A stretch of DNA of 64,000 nt, taken from contig NZ_JSVU01000001.1 of the NCBI RefSeq assembly GCF_000952855.1, positions 531,991 through 595,990 of the forward strand, in the 5' to 3' direction. Under the pieces are notes generated by a model. The model had not been told where the DNA came from and ran no database searches. It was given only the letters and a program-made list of their open reading frames with translations. The position numbers were made by a program, and so were the translations under genes. Shown piece by piece: positions 36,271 to 45,164 of this stretch (positions within the stretch are counted from its first letter, which is position 1; each line of letters opens with the position of its first letter). This DNA comes from Aequorivita vladivostokensis (GTDB taxonomy: Bacteria > Bacteroidota > Bacteroidia > Flavobacteriales > Flavobacteriaceae).

Positions 36271-38022
36271 TTATTTCTTCACCCACTTAGCAGTAGAGGT
36301 GTTTTTTCCATCTGAAATAGTTACAAAATACAAGCCGCTATTTAAATGTTTCAAATTATAACTGCTAGTGGTTTCCAGATTTCTTTCTTCAGAAAAAACC
36401 ACTTTCCCGTCAATACTATAAATTTTCACCTTTGCATTTAAAATGGATTGCGGAATTTTAAATGTGAGAATTCCTTCCGAAGGGTTTGGGAAGATACTTA
36501 TGGTAGTAGCTGCGCTTAAATCGGTAACACCGGCAATGGGGCCTAACTCCACAAGGCCATCGCGGGTATTATTGCCTTTATACCCATTTCTTACGATAGT
36601 GTTGGGCTGGTAGGGCACATTTAAATTATAGACACTCACAAAGGTTGAATCAACCCCTGCGCCAAAATTTAAGGTATAGCTATTTGCCGTCAGGTCTAGC
36701 AATCCATCGTTATCCACATCGCCCAAAACGGCGCCATTTAAAAAGGTAAATCCACGAGGGCGTAATGGAAAGCCATCAATCTCGCCGCTGCCATCCATGG
36801 CATAGGCGTGTATATAGCCGTAGCCGGCAGCATCGGTCATAATGCTCGGGAAAATCAGATCTAAATTGCCGTCAGCGTTAACATCTGCAATGGAAATAAC
36901 CCCCTCAGTCCCTCCGTATTTTTCTATTGGGAAGTTGGGAAGGTTGTTGCCATCGGGATCGAGCCCATAAACCACAGGAAGTTCTTCCCCGGGTGTACCG
37001 CTCGTATTTCTATCCGACATAAATATTTCAAAAGTTCCGTCATTATCCACGTCCCAAACCGTGGAAGGAGAGTAGGTCCATTCGCTTGTGGCAATTGGCC
37101 AGCCAGCTTTATAGGTGCCATCGTGTTCCATAACGTAAAAACCAGGGGCGTCGCCGTGGTTGCTTCCTATAATTTCCAAATCGCCATCGCCATCAAGATC
37201 TGCGAGCATAGGGGATTGGTATGAATATTTCACATTGGGGTCAACCACCGGAAAACCGGGAAATACCTGTCCTTGGTTGTCAAAAATATACATACCTGCG
37301 GAAGAAGCGGCAATTACCACATCTGGGTTTCCATCATTATCCACATCGCCAATTGAAGGCGTAAAAGCAGGAGTAGCAAGCACTTCTACTGGCCAATTGG
37401 CATTGATGGGAGTGCCGTCCATTTTTATAGCGTGTACAAATCCTTGGGCGCTGGCTACGCGCTCTCCGGTTACTATATCCAGCATGCCATCGCCATCTAC
37501 ATCGGCTATGGCCGGGGCGTTGATCATCCAGTGGTCGTCAAAATTTAAGGGCCATCCCGGTAGGTCGTTACCCACGGGATCCAATAAATAAACACGGCCT
37601 GCATTGGGCACGCCTCCGGTGTTTAAGATAATTTCGAGTGTGCCATCACCATCTAAATCTGCTACCGAAGGCGGAAGCAGGATAGTGCCGCTAACTGTTT
37701 TCTCCCAGAGAATGGAACCATCGCCATTTAGAGCGTAAAAGGTATTCCATATGCCGTAAAGAATTTCCTCTATGCCGTCATTATTTATATCGGCCAAAGT
37801 TACGCCACGACTGTTTTTAAAATTGGGATGTGCTGGCTCCCCAAAGCGCCAGAGTTGGTCAAATACTTGGGTTTGTTCTGTATTGTTATAATCTTGGGGT
37901 AGTGTAACCATTTCTACGGAAATGGTGCCGTCTTGATTTAAAGATGCTTTTTTGCCTTGTTGCTGGGCTGTGGAGCCTATGGCTAAAGCAAGTGCAGATA
38001 GAAGGGTAATGGTTTTTTTCAT
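36271..38022 (-). CDS. Secreted VCBS/FG-GAP repeat protein with T9SS sorting domain
   Basis: A 583-residue exported protein. Signal peptide MKKTITLLSALALAIGSTAQ; then a beta-propeller of FG-GAP/VCBS repeats each carrying a Ca2+-binding DxDxDG loop (for example DLDGDGTLEIILN, DVDGDGMLDIVTG, DVDNDGNPDVVIA, DLDGDGDLEIIGS, DVNADGNLDLIFP, DVDNDGLLDLTAN); then a C-terminal T9SS type A sorting domain of about 75 residues (FPNPSEGILTFKI ... NSGLYFVTISDGKN). It should be exported by type IX secretion and anchored or released at the surface; adhesion or polymer binding is plausible, not shown. Its stop codon is ten bases from the last palindrome of the array. Confidence 0.92.
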   Translation of the reverse strand: MKKTITLLSALALAIGSTAQQQGKKASLNQDGTISVEMVTLPQDYNNTEQTQVFDQLWRFGEPAHPNFKNSRGVTLADINNDGIEEILYGIWNTFYALNGDGSILWEKTVSGTILLPPSVADLDGDGTLEIILNTGGVPNAGRVYLLDPVGNDLPGWPLNFDDHWMINAPAIADVDGDGMLDIVTGERVASAQGFVHAIKMDGTPINANWPVEVLATPAFTPSIGDVDNDGNPDVVIAASSAGMYIFDNQGQVFPGFPVVDPNVKYSYQSPMLADLDGDGDLEIIGSNHGDAPGFYVMEHDGTYKAGWPIATSEWTYSPSTVWDVDNDGTFEIFMSDRNTSGTPGEELPVVYGLDPDGNNLPNFPIEKYGGTEGVISIADVNADGNLDLIFPSIMTDAAGYGYIHAYAMDGSGEIDGFPLRPRGFTFLNGAVLGDVDNDGLLDLTANSYTLNFGAGVDSTFVSVYNLNVPYQPNTIVRNGYKGNNTRDGLVELGPIAGVTDLSAATTISIFPNPSEGILTFKIPQSILNAKVKIYSIDGKVVFSEERNLETTSSYNLKHLNSGLYFVTISDGKNTSTAKWVKK

Positions 38023-38048
38023 CAGTCTTTTTTTAAGGTTAATTTTTA

Positions 38049-38078
38049 TAAAGTTAGTGATATAAGTTGGGTTATCAA
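38049..38078 (-). promoter_or_regulatory. Candidate promoter of the VCBS/T9SS gene
   Basis: On the minus strand TTG (38078-38076), 19 bases, then TAACTTTA (38056-38049), one mismatch from TAnnTTTG. The gene start is 27 bases downstream. Confidence 0.4.
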
Positions 38079-38180
38079 GGAAGATGCTCGTGTTGTCTTC
38101 GGGTTTTGGTCGAAAAAAAATAGTTTTTGGTGAAGTAAAGTTGAGTGAGAGGGGTGGGGAAATAGATGGAAGGGGATGGC

Positions 38181-38235
38181 AAACTAGAAGGAAACTAGAA
38201 GGAAACTAGAAGGAAACTAGAAGGAAACTAGAAGG
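38181..38235. repeat. Five perfect copies of an 11-base repeat
   Basis: AAACTAGAAGG repeated five times without error (38181-38235), followed by AAATA. It lies between two divergent promoters, 61 bases upstream of the plus-strand -33 element. The period of 11 is near one helical turn and the lack of mismatches suggests recent expansion or copy-number instability. Confidence 0.95.
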
Positions 38236-38295
38236 AAATACAACATAATATCAACATATAGTCTATATACTGTCGACATACAGTCCACATACAGA

Positions 38296-38327
38296 TTTGG
38301 AAAATTGGAGAATATAATTTACTTTTC
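38296..38327 (+). promoter_or_regulatory. Candidate promoter of the 38370 gene
   Basis: TTTG at 38296-38299, 20 bases, then TACTTTTC at 38320-38327 (one mismatch from TAnnTTTG). ATG 42 bases downstream. Confidence 0.4.
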
Positions 38328-38369
38328 ACATTCTTAACAACAATGTGAGATTCTTAAAACCAATAAGTT

Positions 38370-39110
38370 ATGGCTTCAGGCAATGGTTTTCCACCTATTA
38401 TAGGAACGTATAACGGCATCAACTACTACATCCGTAATGGCAAACAGTGCCAACGCAAAGCGGGTGGGGGATTTACCAGTGAAAGTATAAAAAATAATCC
38501 AAAAATGCAAGGAGTTCGAGATAGTAATCAGGAACTGGCACTTTGTAGTAAGTTCAACAAGAATTTTAAGGATGCGCTATTTCCTTTTATAAATGATTTA
38601 GAAGATGGGACCTTGCACAGTAGGTTGATGAAGCTTTTTATGCATATTAAAATGCTAGATGAAGCACCTGTGGGAAAACGCACTGTAGGCAATGGGCTTT
38701 CTTGTGATATGGGGCAGAAGCTGTTGCGGGAATTTAGGTTTACCAAAGGACCTGGCGCGAGGGATATTTTAGGTCCGTTTGCTGATCTTAATGTTAAAAC
38801 AGGGATTTTGAAAGCCGTTGCCTTTGATCCAAAAAGGTTGAAGTTTCCTAAGGGATCAACGCATTTTTATTTGCAGTATGGACTGTTGGAGTACAATTTA
38901 AAGGGGAATACTTTTCGGTTTATTCTGAATACGGATGCCTTGGTGGTAGCGAAAGAGGATGATGCAAAGGAGTTGGTGCTGGAAGTACTCGAAAAGCCCG
39001 AGAAAAGAAGCGTGGTATTTGGAGTTGTGAAAGTGCAGTTTTACCAGAAGTTGCCGGATCGGTTTTATAAGTCGTTTGCTAAGGGCGCAGTGGGGATTGG
39101 GGTTGTTTAG
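38370..39110 (+). CDS. Uncharacterised Bacteroidota family protein
   Basis: A 246-residue protein without signal peptide or membrane segment. It shows the layout of a recurrent uncharacterised Bacteroidota family: a short N-terminal beta segment (GTYNGINYYIRNGKQCQRKA), then GFTSESIKNNPKMQGVRDSNQEL, a helical part with FKDALFPFINDLEDGTLHSR and MKLFMHIKMLDEA, and a C-terminal beta-rich half. I recognise the pattern (unknown-function proteins reading KGG-SxERIKNDPxFxRTREN) but know of no assigned role. Alone on its transcript, after an 11-base tandem repeat and candidate promoter; a short hairpin follows. Base composition is unremarkable. Confidence 0.7.
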   Translation: MASGNGFPPIIGTYNGINYYIRNGKQCQRKAGGGFTSESIKNNPKMQGVRDSNQELALCSKFNKNFKDALFPFINDLEDGTLHSRLMKLFMHIKMLDEAPVGKRTVGNGLSCDMGQKLLREFRFTKGPGARDILGPFADLNVKTGILKAVAFDPKRLKFPKGSTHFYLQYGLLEYNLKGNTFRFILNTDALVVAKEDDAKELVLEVLEKPEKRSVVFGVVKVQFYQKLPDRFYKSFAKGAVGIGVV

Positions 39111-39137
39111 TTCTCGATTCTCACTTATACCCACACC

Positions 39138-39155
39138 GTTCCGCCTATGCGGGAC
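39138..39155. repeat. Small hairpin after the 38370 gene
   Basis: GTTCCGC / GCGGGAC (one T-G pair) around CTAT, 28 bases after the stop. A weak T run (CCCTTTC) lies further on; it could end the transcript but is not a classical terminator. Confidence 0.4.
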
Positions 39156-39343
39156 GCCCTTCCCTTTCAGGAGATTTTATTTAAAGACAATACAGTCTTA
39201 ACAAAAAGTTAAAGTTGGCCTTTTCAGTAACGTTCATGAGGGTTAAAGGACGAATCCTTCTATATTTACCGCCCGATACATTTAAGTGCATACTGCCGCT
39301 TATTTTATCGATCATTTTATAAATTAATAACTCCCTTTTACGA

Positions 39344-41485
39344 ATGAAAAAATTAATTATTTGTTTCCTACTTGCTGCCTTTGTTTTGCCTGTGCAGGCC
39401 AACGAAGGTATGTGGTTTTTAATGCACATTGAGCGATTGAACTATCGCGATATGCAAAAAATGGGGCTACAGCTTACGCCCGAAGAAATTTACAGTATCA
39501 ACAACTCCAGTCTTAAGGATGCCATAGTACAATTCAACCGTGGATGTACAGCTGAAATTATATCAGACAGCGGTTTGGTGCTTACCAATCACCATTGTGG
39601 ATATAGCCAAATTGCCGAGCTTTCTACCGCAGAAAATGATTACTTGACCAATGGTTTTTGGGCTGGGAATTATGGTGAGGAACTAAAGCCGAAAAAACTT
39701 TCGGTTCGTTTTTTTGTGCGTATGGACGATGTTTCAAAACGTATTTTGGCACAGGTAAATGATGAAATGAGCGAAACCGAGCGTGAAGCTGCAATAAACC
39801 GTGAGATTGCCAAGATTGAACAAGAGAACAGCGAAGGCGGGAAATACACCGTTTCAGTAAAATCGTTTTACCAAGGGAATGAATTCTACTATTTTGTATA
39901 TCAAGATTATAACGATGTGCGCTTGGTAGGTACGCCGCCGGCCAATATCGGAAAATTTGGAGGCGATACCGACAACTGGGAATGGCCAAGACATACGGGC
40001 GATTTTTCACTGTTCCGCGTGTATGCCGATAGAGACGGAAATCCGGCAGAATATTCGCCAGATAATGTACCGCTGAGACCAAAATACCATCTTACAACCA
40101 GTTTGAAAGGCTTTGAGGAAAACGATTTTGCCATGATCCTGGGATATCCCGGTAGAACAAATAGATGGATGCCAGCAGGGGGTATCCAACAAAACGTAGA
40201 TTACGCGTATCCAGCTTGGGTAGAGGCTTCCAAGACATCCATGGATGTAATGAAGAAATATATGGACAAGGATCAGCAAGTAAAGCTTGACTATGCTTCC
40301 AGTTATGCCTCCATCGCCAATTATTGGAAAAACCGTCAAGGTATGATCGATGCGCTTAAGCAGCACAAAACGGCTGAAAGCAAACAAAAGGACGAGAAGG
40401 CTTTTCAGAAATGGGCTTCCAAAAAAGCCAATAAAAAGTATGAAGACGTAATACCAGTTATCAATAACTATTATGAAAATACCAATAAAGCCAGTGCCCA
40501 TGATAATTATTTGGGCTTATTACTGCGTACCCGGATGGCAACCATTCCTTACCGATTGGGCAATTCAATAGATTATTATCTTCAACAAAATGAAGCCAAA
40601 CAAGCTGAGGTAAAACCAAAGTTGGAGGCTGAAATAAACGATCTGTATGAGGGAATCTATATGCCTTTGGAAAAAGATGTACTGGCCGCCCAATTAAAGC
40701 TTTATTCAACCAAAGCCGAAAATGTAGCACCATTGGTGGCGCGCATTGCTACTGCAAATAACAAAAGTGAGGCGGGATGGAATGATTATTTGAACACCGC
40801 CTTTGAAAACAGTATTTTTCAATCAAAGGAAAAGTTGGAAGCTTTTATGGCAAACCCCGACGCCGAAGTTTTAAAGAACGACCCCTTGTTCCAGCTTTCT
40901 ACAGATTTGCTGAAGCGATATCGTTATGAGTCTGAGGAAGAAAAGCAATTAAAGAATGATTTTGAGCGAGCCTATCGCTTAATGGTTCAGGGAATGCGGG
41001 AAATGAATCCGGATGCCAAATATTATCCCGATGCCAACAGCACCCTTCGCTTAACCTACGGAAAAGTAATTGCCTTGCCAGAGGACAAGCGGAACGACGC
41101 AGTAAAAAATTACTACACCACTTTAAAGGGAACCATTGCGAAATACCAGCCCGGCGACGACGAATTTGATATGCCCAAGAAATTGATTGATCTTTATGAG
41201 AAGAAGGATTTTGGTCAATATGCAGACGATGATGGGTATTTGCCCGTGAACTTTTTGACCGATAATGACATTACTGGCGGAAACTCGGGTTCCCCAGTTT
41301 TGAACGGAAAAGGGGAATTGATAGGTCTTGCCTTTGACGGAAACATTGAGGCTATGGCGGGCGATGTTATTTTTGACGACCAACTGCAGCGCACCATCAA
41401 TGTGGATATTCGCTACGTATTGTTTTTAATAGACAAATTTGCGGGAGCAAGCCATATAATTGATGAACTAACGCTGGCAAAGTAA
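39344..41485 (+). CDS. S46 family dipeptidyl peptidase (DPP7-like)
   Basis: A 713-residue exported serine peptidase releasing dipeptides from peptide N-termini. Signal peptide MKKLIICFLLAAFVLPVQA. Triad: His in VLTNHHCGYSQI (residue 83 or 84), Asp220 in NWEWPRHTGDFSLFR, and Ser648 in GGNSGSPVLNGKG; the Asp-to-Ser spacing of 428 equals that of P. gingivalis DPP11 (227/655). The residue 18 after the Ser is Gly666 in LAFDGNIEA, which corresponds to Gly673 of DPP7 (hydrophobic P1) and not Arg673 of DPP11 (acidic P1); specificity is thus inferred as DPP7-like. With the DPP IV and POT genes it fits growth on peptides. Confidence 0.93.
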   Translation: MKKLIICFLLAAFVLPVQANEGMWFLMHIERLNYRDMQKMGLQLTPEEIYSINNSSLKDAIVQFNRGCTAEIISDSGLVLTNHHCGYSQIAELSTAENDYLTNGFWAGNYGEELKPKKLSVRFFVRMDDVSKRILAQVNDEMSETEREAAINREIAKIEQENSEGGKYTVSVKSFYQGNEFYYFVYQDYNDVRLVGTPPANIGKFGGDTDNWEWPRHTGDFSLFRVYADRDGNPAEYSPDNVPLRPKYHLTTSLKGFEENDFAMILGYPGRTNRWMPAGGIQQNVDYAYPAWVEASKTSMDVMKKYMDKDQQVKLDYASSYASIANYWKNRQGMIDALKQHKTAESKQKDEKAFQKWASKKANKKYEDVIPVINNYYENTNKASAHDNYLGLLLRTRMATIPYRLGNSIDYYLQQNEAKQAEVKPKLEAEINDLYEGIYMPLEKDVLAAQLKLYSTKAENVAPLVARIATANNKSEAGWNDYLNTAFENSIFQSKEKLEAFMANPDAEVLKNDPLFQLSTDLLKRYRYESEEEKQLKNDFERAYRLMVQGMREMNPDAKYYPDANSTLRLTYGKVIALPEDKRNDAVKNYYTTLKGTIAKYQPGDDEFDMPKKLIDLYEKKDFGQYADDDGYLPVNFLTDNDITGGNSGSPVLNGKGELIGLAFDGNIEAMAGDVIFDDQLQRTINVDIRYVLFLIDKFAGASHIIDELTLAK

Positions 41486-41513
41486 TTTTGCCGCAGCGCA
41501 AAAGCGTAATTTT

Positions 41514-41552
41514 AAAAGGCCGCAATTTCAATTTTTGAAGTTGCGGCCTTTT
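41514..41552. terminator. Bidirectional terminator between S46 peptidase and phospholipase genes
   Basis: Long stem AAAAGGCCGCAA-TTTCAA / TTGAAG-TTGCGGCCTTTT with few mismatches, T run on either side, placed between two convergent genes. Confidence 0.85.
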
Positions 41553-41587
41553 GTTATTTTAGAAATAACTCCTTGTTAATTTTTCCT

Positions 41588-42481
41588 TTAATACAAAGAA
41601 ATACCAAGACCAAAAGTAGTCTGGTTGTGATTGTAATCGATCATGCTTTCACCATAACCGGTAAAAATTTGCCCGTGCAGTTTTAGGTTTTTTATCAAAC
41701 GATATGAATAATCCAATCTGGCGCTCGCCCGGTTTTCTGAGCCATCTCTCAAGGAGTGGCGCGCCGCGAGCTCAAAATTGTGTTTTCCAAAGGCGTAGCT
41801 TAGATCTAACTGGACGCGGCCCATATAATCCTGTATGTCCGGATTGTCGTCATTGCTTTTATCCTGTGGTAGGCGCACCCAGGGTTTCAAAACAATCTGA
41901 AGTTTTTTGATTTCCCAGCCAAACTGAAATATTACCCTATTCCAGCTTCTGCTAAGCGGATTTGAGCGCCCGTTACTCTGATGGTTTAGGCCAACGCCTG
42001 CAAAAACTCCTTTAAAATTGCCAAGGGAATAAGGCGTGGCAATCAGTAAAAATGCTTCTGGCTGATAATTTGTTTCCCGGAACGGCCTTGAAAGCGTATT
42101 GTTGTACAGTTGCCAGCGCGAGCTCTGCGTATAGGCGCCCCATACATCACCGCCAATCTCCTTTCCAAAGATATTGTGAAGGATTTTTGTTTTGAAACTA
42201 ATCTGAAACGCCAATTCGGTATGGTTATACCCGATAGGTTCTTCCACCACATTATTCGGATTTTCGCTCGTTGGCGTGTTGTTCACATTGGTAGTGTAAT
42301 TTCCCAATAATAAATAGAGGGGTTTATAAGAGAGAATCTTGAATTCAATCCTTTTAGAAGCCGATAGCGAGTCCAATTGCCAGGTCTCTGCAAGCGTTGG
42401 ATAGCTATCTATGTTTTGTGAATTGCAATTAAGCGAAGAGAGAATAAAAAAAGTAAGAAAGTAGGGAATGGGAGTATTCAT
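41588..42481 (-). CDS. pldA: Outer-membrane phospholipase A1
   Basis: A 297-residue OMPLA-family protein, an outer-membrane beta-barrel that hydrolyses phospholipids reaching the outer leaflet. The active-site motif is HQSNG (GVGLNHQSNGRSNPLSRSWN) with His167, Ser169 and Asn170, and the neighbouring Arg/Ser residues match calcium-site positions. A signal sequence precedes (MNTPIPYFLTFFILSSLNCN). The barrel ends in an aromatic residue (GLGISLY). It may keep lipid asymmetry, or be virulence-like; not decidable. Convergent with the S46 gene. Confidence 0.9.
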   Translation of the reverse strand: MNTPIPYFLTFFILSSLNCNSQNIDSYPTLAETWQLDSLSASKRIEFKILSYKPLYLLLGNYTTNVNNTPTSENPNNVVEEPIGYNHTELAFQISFKTKILHNIFGKEIGGDVWGAYTQSSRWQLYNNTLSRPFRETNYQPEAFLLIATPYSLGNFKGVFAGVGLNHQSNGRSNPLSRSWNRVIFQFGWEIKKLQIVLKPWVRLPQDKSNDDNPDIQDYMGRVQLDLSYAFGKHNFELAARHSLRDGSENRASARLDYSYRLIKNLKLHGQIFTGYGESMIDYNHNQTTFGLGISLY

Positions 42482-42559
42482 TTATAGTATTTATCGTGCA
42501 AAGATAAAGATGGAAGCTTAACCGTCTTGGTTTTTTTAAATGAATCGATGATTTTACTC

Positions 42560-42588
42560 TTTAGAATTAAATAGCTTCTCTATTTTTG
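42560..42588 (+). promoter_or_regulatory. Promoter of the DUF808 gene
   Basis: TTTA at 42560-42563 (one mismatch), 17 bases, then TATTTTTG at 42581-42588, an exact TAnnTTTG; the ATG is 25 bases downstream. Confidence 0.5.
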
Positions 42589-42612
42589 TGAAAATTAAAT
42601 ACGAAAAAATAT

Positions 42613-43503
42613 ATGGCCTCAGGAATTTTTGCAATACTCGACGATATAGCCGCACTTATGGACGATGTGGCAATGATGAGCAAAGTGGCAGCCAAAAAAA
42701 CCGCCGGAATATTGGGCGACGACTTGGCGGTGAATGCCGAAAAGGCTTCCGGTTTTGCTTCTTCCCGCGAAATACCGGTGCTCTGGGCCATAACGAAAGG
42801 CTCCTTCCTCAATAAGTTGATTATTCTGCCAATAGCTTTTTTGCTCAGTGCTTTTCTGCCGTGGGCGGTTACCGTAATACTCATGTTGGGAGGCTTGTAT
42901 CTTGCTTATGAAGGTGCGGAAAAAATTTACGAATTTATAGTTCCCCACGCCCATACCAAAGAATCTTTTGTACAGGAAGGCCTTACGGAAAGCGAGATTT
43001 TGGCCATTGAAAAAGAACGCGTAAAATCGGCAATCGTAACTGATTTTATATTGTCCATGGAGATTGTGATTATCGCTCTGGGAACTGTGGTCCAGGAGCC
43101 CATAACTACACAGATTATGGTGGTGAGTGTTATTGCCATATTGGCTACTATAGGCGTTTATGGAATTGTTGCCCTAATTGTGCGTATGGATGAGGCTGGA
43201 TATAAATTAATAAAATACAGCAAAAAAGAACGAAGTTTTTCAAAATCTTTGGGAACCTTGCTGGTAAAAGCACTTCCCAAAGTTATAAAGAGCCTAAGCG
43301 TGATAGGCACGATTGCGCTAATTCTGGTGTCAGGTGGAATTTTTGTGCATAACGTTGATTTTTTCCATCATTTCCTGCCTTCCCTGCCTTCTTTTGTGCT
43401 GGAATTTATTGTCGGGTTAATTGTGGGCTTTATTTGTCTGCTCGTGGTAGTAGCGGTTAAGAAAGTTTGGCGCATTCTTAAAGCAAAAGGAATAGTGGGA
43501 TAA
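42613..43503 (+). CDS. DUF808 (YedI-like) membrane protein
   Basis: A 296-residue inner-membrane protein of the DUF808 family. The N-terminus MASGIFAILDDIAALMDDVA, then AAKKTAGILGDDLAVNAEKA and REIPVLWAITKGSFLNKLII, is the highly conserved family start; several hydrophobic segments follow (LIILPIAFLLSAFLPW, IVIIALGTVVQEPITTQIMV, IGTIALILVSGGIFV, FIVGLIVGFICLLVVVAV). The family has no established function. It is a single-gene unit with its own promoter. Confidence 0.92.
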   Translation: MASGIFAILDDIAALMDDVAMMSKVAAKKTAGILGDDLAVNAEKASGFASSREIPVLWAITKGSFLNKLIILPIAFLLSAFLPWAVTVILMLGGLYLAYEGAEKIYEFIVPHAHTKESFVQEGLTESEILAIEKERVKSAIVTDFILSMEIVIIALGTVVQEPITTQIMVVSVIAILATIGVYGIVALIVRMDEAGYKLIKYSKKERSFSKSLGTLLVKALPKVIKSLSVIGTIALILVSGGIFVHNVDFFHHFLPSLPSFVLEFIVGLIVGFICLLVVVAVKKVWRILKAKGIVG

Positions 43504-43574
43504 TATTCGCAATTCTTAACCTTTTGGTAGTGATAAATTGATGAATATCATTTTCATTCTTACAAAGACAATAT

Positions 43575-43582
43575 TATCTTTG
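43575..43582 (+). promoter_or_regulatory. -7 element for the HYR/T9SS gene
   Basis: TATCTTTG is an exact TAnnTTTG, 33 bases before the ATG; a TTTTC around 43551 could serve as a weak -33 element. Confidence 0.5.
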
Positions 43583-43615
43583 CTGCCGTAAAAGTATTAA
43601 CCCTTAAAAATTATT

Positions 43616-45016
43616 ATGAATAAATTTTACACTTTATTTTTAGCTTTATTTATTACCACCATTGCCTCTGCACAGGTTTTGAACGAAACCTTCGACAACA
43701 ATAGTGGTTTTACAACTTCAACCCCTTTCTTCTCTGATGGCGGCGGTGACTTTTTTGGTCTTGCCATTGTTGACGATTTTAACGGAGAGCCTACACCTAC
43801 GGGACTTAAGGCTTATACCGGTTTCGCCGGCGGCTTTATGACAGGAATGGATATGGATGCCGAAGGAGCCAGCTTGCCAATAACTGTCGAGTGGAACGGA
43901 CTTGATATTGATGGCCTTACAGATTTAATGTTCAGCGGTGAATTTGCCGAATTTTTCGATTCTCCCGGTGATATCGACGATTTGGATTTTATTCGTGTAG
44001 AATATCAAATTGACGGTGGCGGTTATCAAAACCTTATCTGGTTTGAGGGAGCTGATTTCACTAGTGGAACCCCACCGGTCTTCAACGGCATCTTTCGCGA
44101 GGATACCGATTTTGACGGTGAAGGCGACGGACTGGCCCTGAACGATGCCGCACAAGTATTTACCAAGACTATCGCAGGAACAGGCACGTTACTCGACCTA
44201 AGGTTAACCGTAACTGTAGATTCCGGCGATGAGGATTTTGCTGTTGACACCTTTGTGATTACCGGAACCGTAAATGATACAACTCCTCCCGTAATTACTT
44301 GTCCTGCGGATATTAATATGAATAACGATGCCGGAATTTGTGGCGCTGTGGTTTCCTTTGATCCCGCAACTGCAACGGATGATACTGATCCAAACCCTGT
44401 AGTAACCCAAACTGCCGGACCAGCCAGCGGTACTGAACTCCCTGTGGGCACTACTACTGTTGAATTTACTGCCACAGATGCTTCCGGAAACACAAGTACC
44501 TGTACTTTCACTATTACGGTAGTAGATGCAGAGACTCCAGCGGTAATCTGTCCTGCTACCCAAACAGTAATGGCAGATTCCAATGATATGTATGAAATTC
44601 CTGATTATGTGGGCGATGGTTTAGTTACAATTACAGATAACTGTTCTACTACCTTTACAACACTTCAAAATCCAGCTGCAGGAACTATGGTTAGTGTGGG
44701 AACAACCAATATAATTATTGAAGCTACAGACGATGCAGGAAACACTGCTGGATGTAATTTTGATGTAGTTGTTGAGCCATTCCTAGGGGTTAGCGATGTA
44801 TCCCTTACACAAGTTGCATTGTATCCCAACCCAGGAAAAACTTTGGTAACAGTAAACACCACCGTTGAAAACATTGTGATTTTCAACGCGATTGGCCAAA
44901 AAATGATGGAAGCCCAAAGCAACACATTTGATGTTTCCGGATTGGCAAACGGAGTATATTTGGTGAAAATAACTACCGCTGAAGGTGCTACTGTAAAGCA
45001 GTTGCTTGTTCAGTAA
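43616..45016 (+). CDS. Secreted HYR-domain protein with T9SS sorting domain
   Basis: A 466-residue surface protein. Signal peptide MNKFYTLFLALFITTIASAQ; a N-terminal beta-sandwich (about 20-220) with acidic Asp/Gly-rich segments (TGMDMDAEGASLPITVEWNG); one HYR domain from TPPVITCPADINMNND to TCTFTITVVD (about 222-305), a second, diverged one starting TPAVICPATQTVMA; then a T9SS type A domain (YPNPGKTLVTVNT ... GLANGVYLVKITTAEG). HYR is an Ig-like fold linked to adhesion. It resembles the truncated gene at 62307 in its HYR region. Confidence 0.9.
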   Translation: MNKFYTLFLALFITTIASAQVLNETFDNNSGFTTSTPFFSDGGGDFFGLAIVDDFNGEPTPTGLKAYTGFAGGFMTGMDMDAEGASLPITVEWNGLDIDGLTDLMFSGEFAEFFDSPGDIDDLDFIRVEYQIDGGGYQNLIWFEGADFTSGTPPVFNGIFREDTDFDGEGDGLALNDAAQVFTKTIAGTGTLLDLRLTVTVDSGDEDFAVDTFVITGTVNDTTPPVITCPADINMNNDAGICGAVVSFDPATATDDTDPNPVVTQTAGPASGTELPVGTTTVEFTATDASGNTSTCTFTITVVDAETPAVICPATQTVMADSNDMYEIPDYVGDGLVTITDNCSTTFTTLQNPAAGTMVSVGTTNIIIEATDDAGNTAGCNFDVVVEPFLGVSDVSLTQVALYPNPGKTLVTVNTTVENIVIFNAIGQKMMEAQSNTFDVSGLANGVYLVKITTAEGATVKQLLVQ

Positions 45017-45040
45017 ACATTTCATTTTTTACATTATGAA

Positions 45041-45072
45041 AAACCATCCGTTCTAAGCGGATGGTTTTTTTT
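45041..45072 (+). terminator. Terminator after the HYR/T9SS gene
   Basis: Perfect ten-base stem AAACCATCCG / CGGATGGTTT around TTCTAAG minus shared bases, followed by TTTTTT. Confidence 0.9.
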
Positions 45073-45164
45073 ATGCTGAAACTCCAACTTTAGAATAAAA
45101 TGAAGGAAATGATTGCACAAATACTCTCAATTTTGCGACATTTGAATTCCAATCCTTCTAACTG

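Larger units (their letters stand above)
38023..38369. other. Divergent intergenic region with tandem repeats
   Basis: 347 bases between two divergent genes. It holds a promoter candidate for each side (38049-38078 minus, 38296-38327 plus), an 11-base tandem repeat (38181-38235) and a short run of related CATACAGTC/CATATAGTC words with an ACTGT...ACAGT inverted repeat (about 38250-38295). No ORF seen. Confidence 0.5.
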
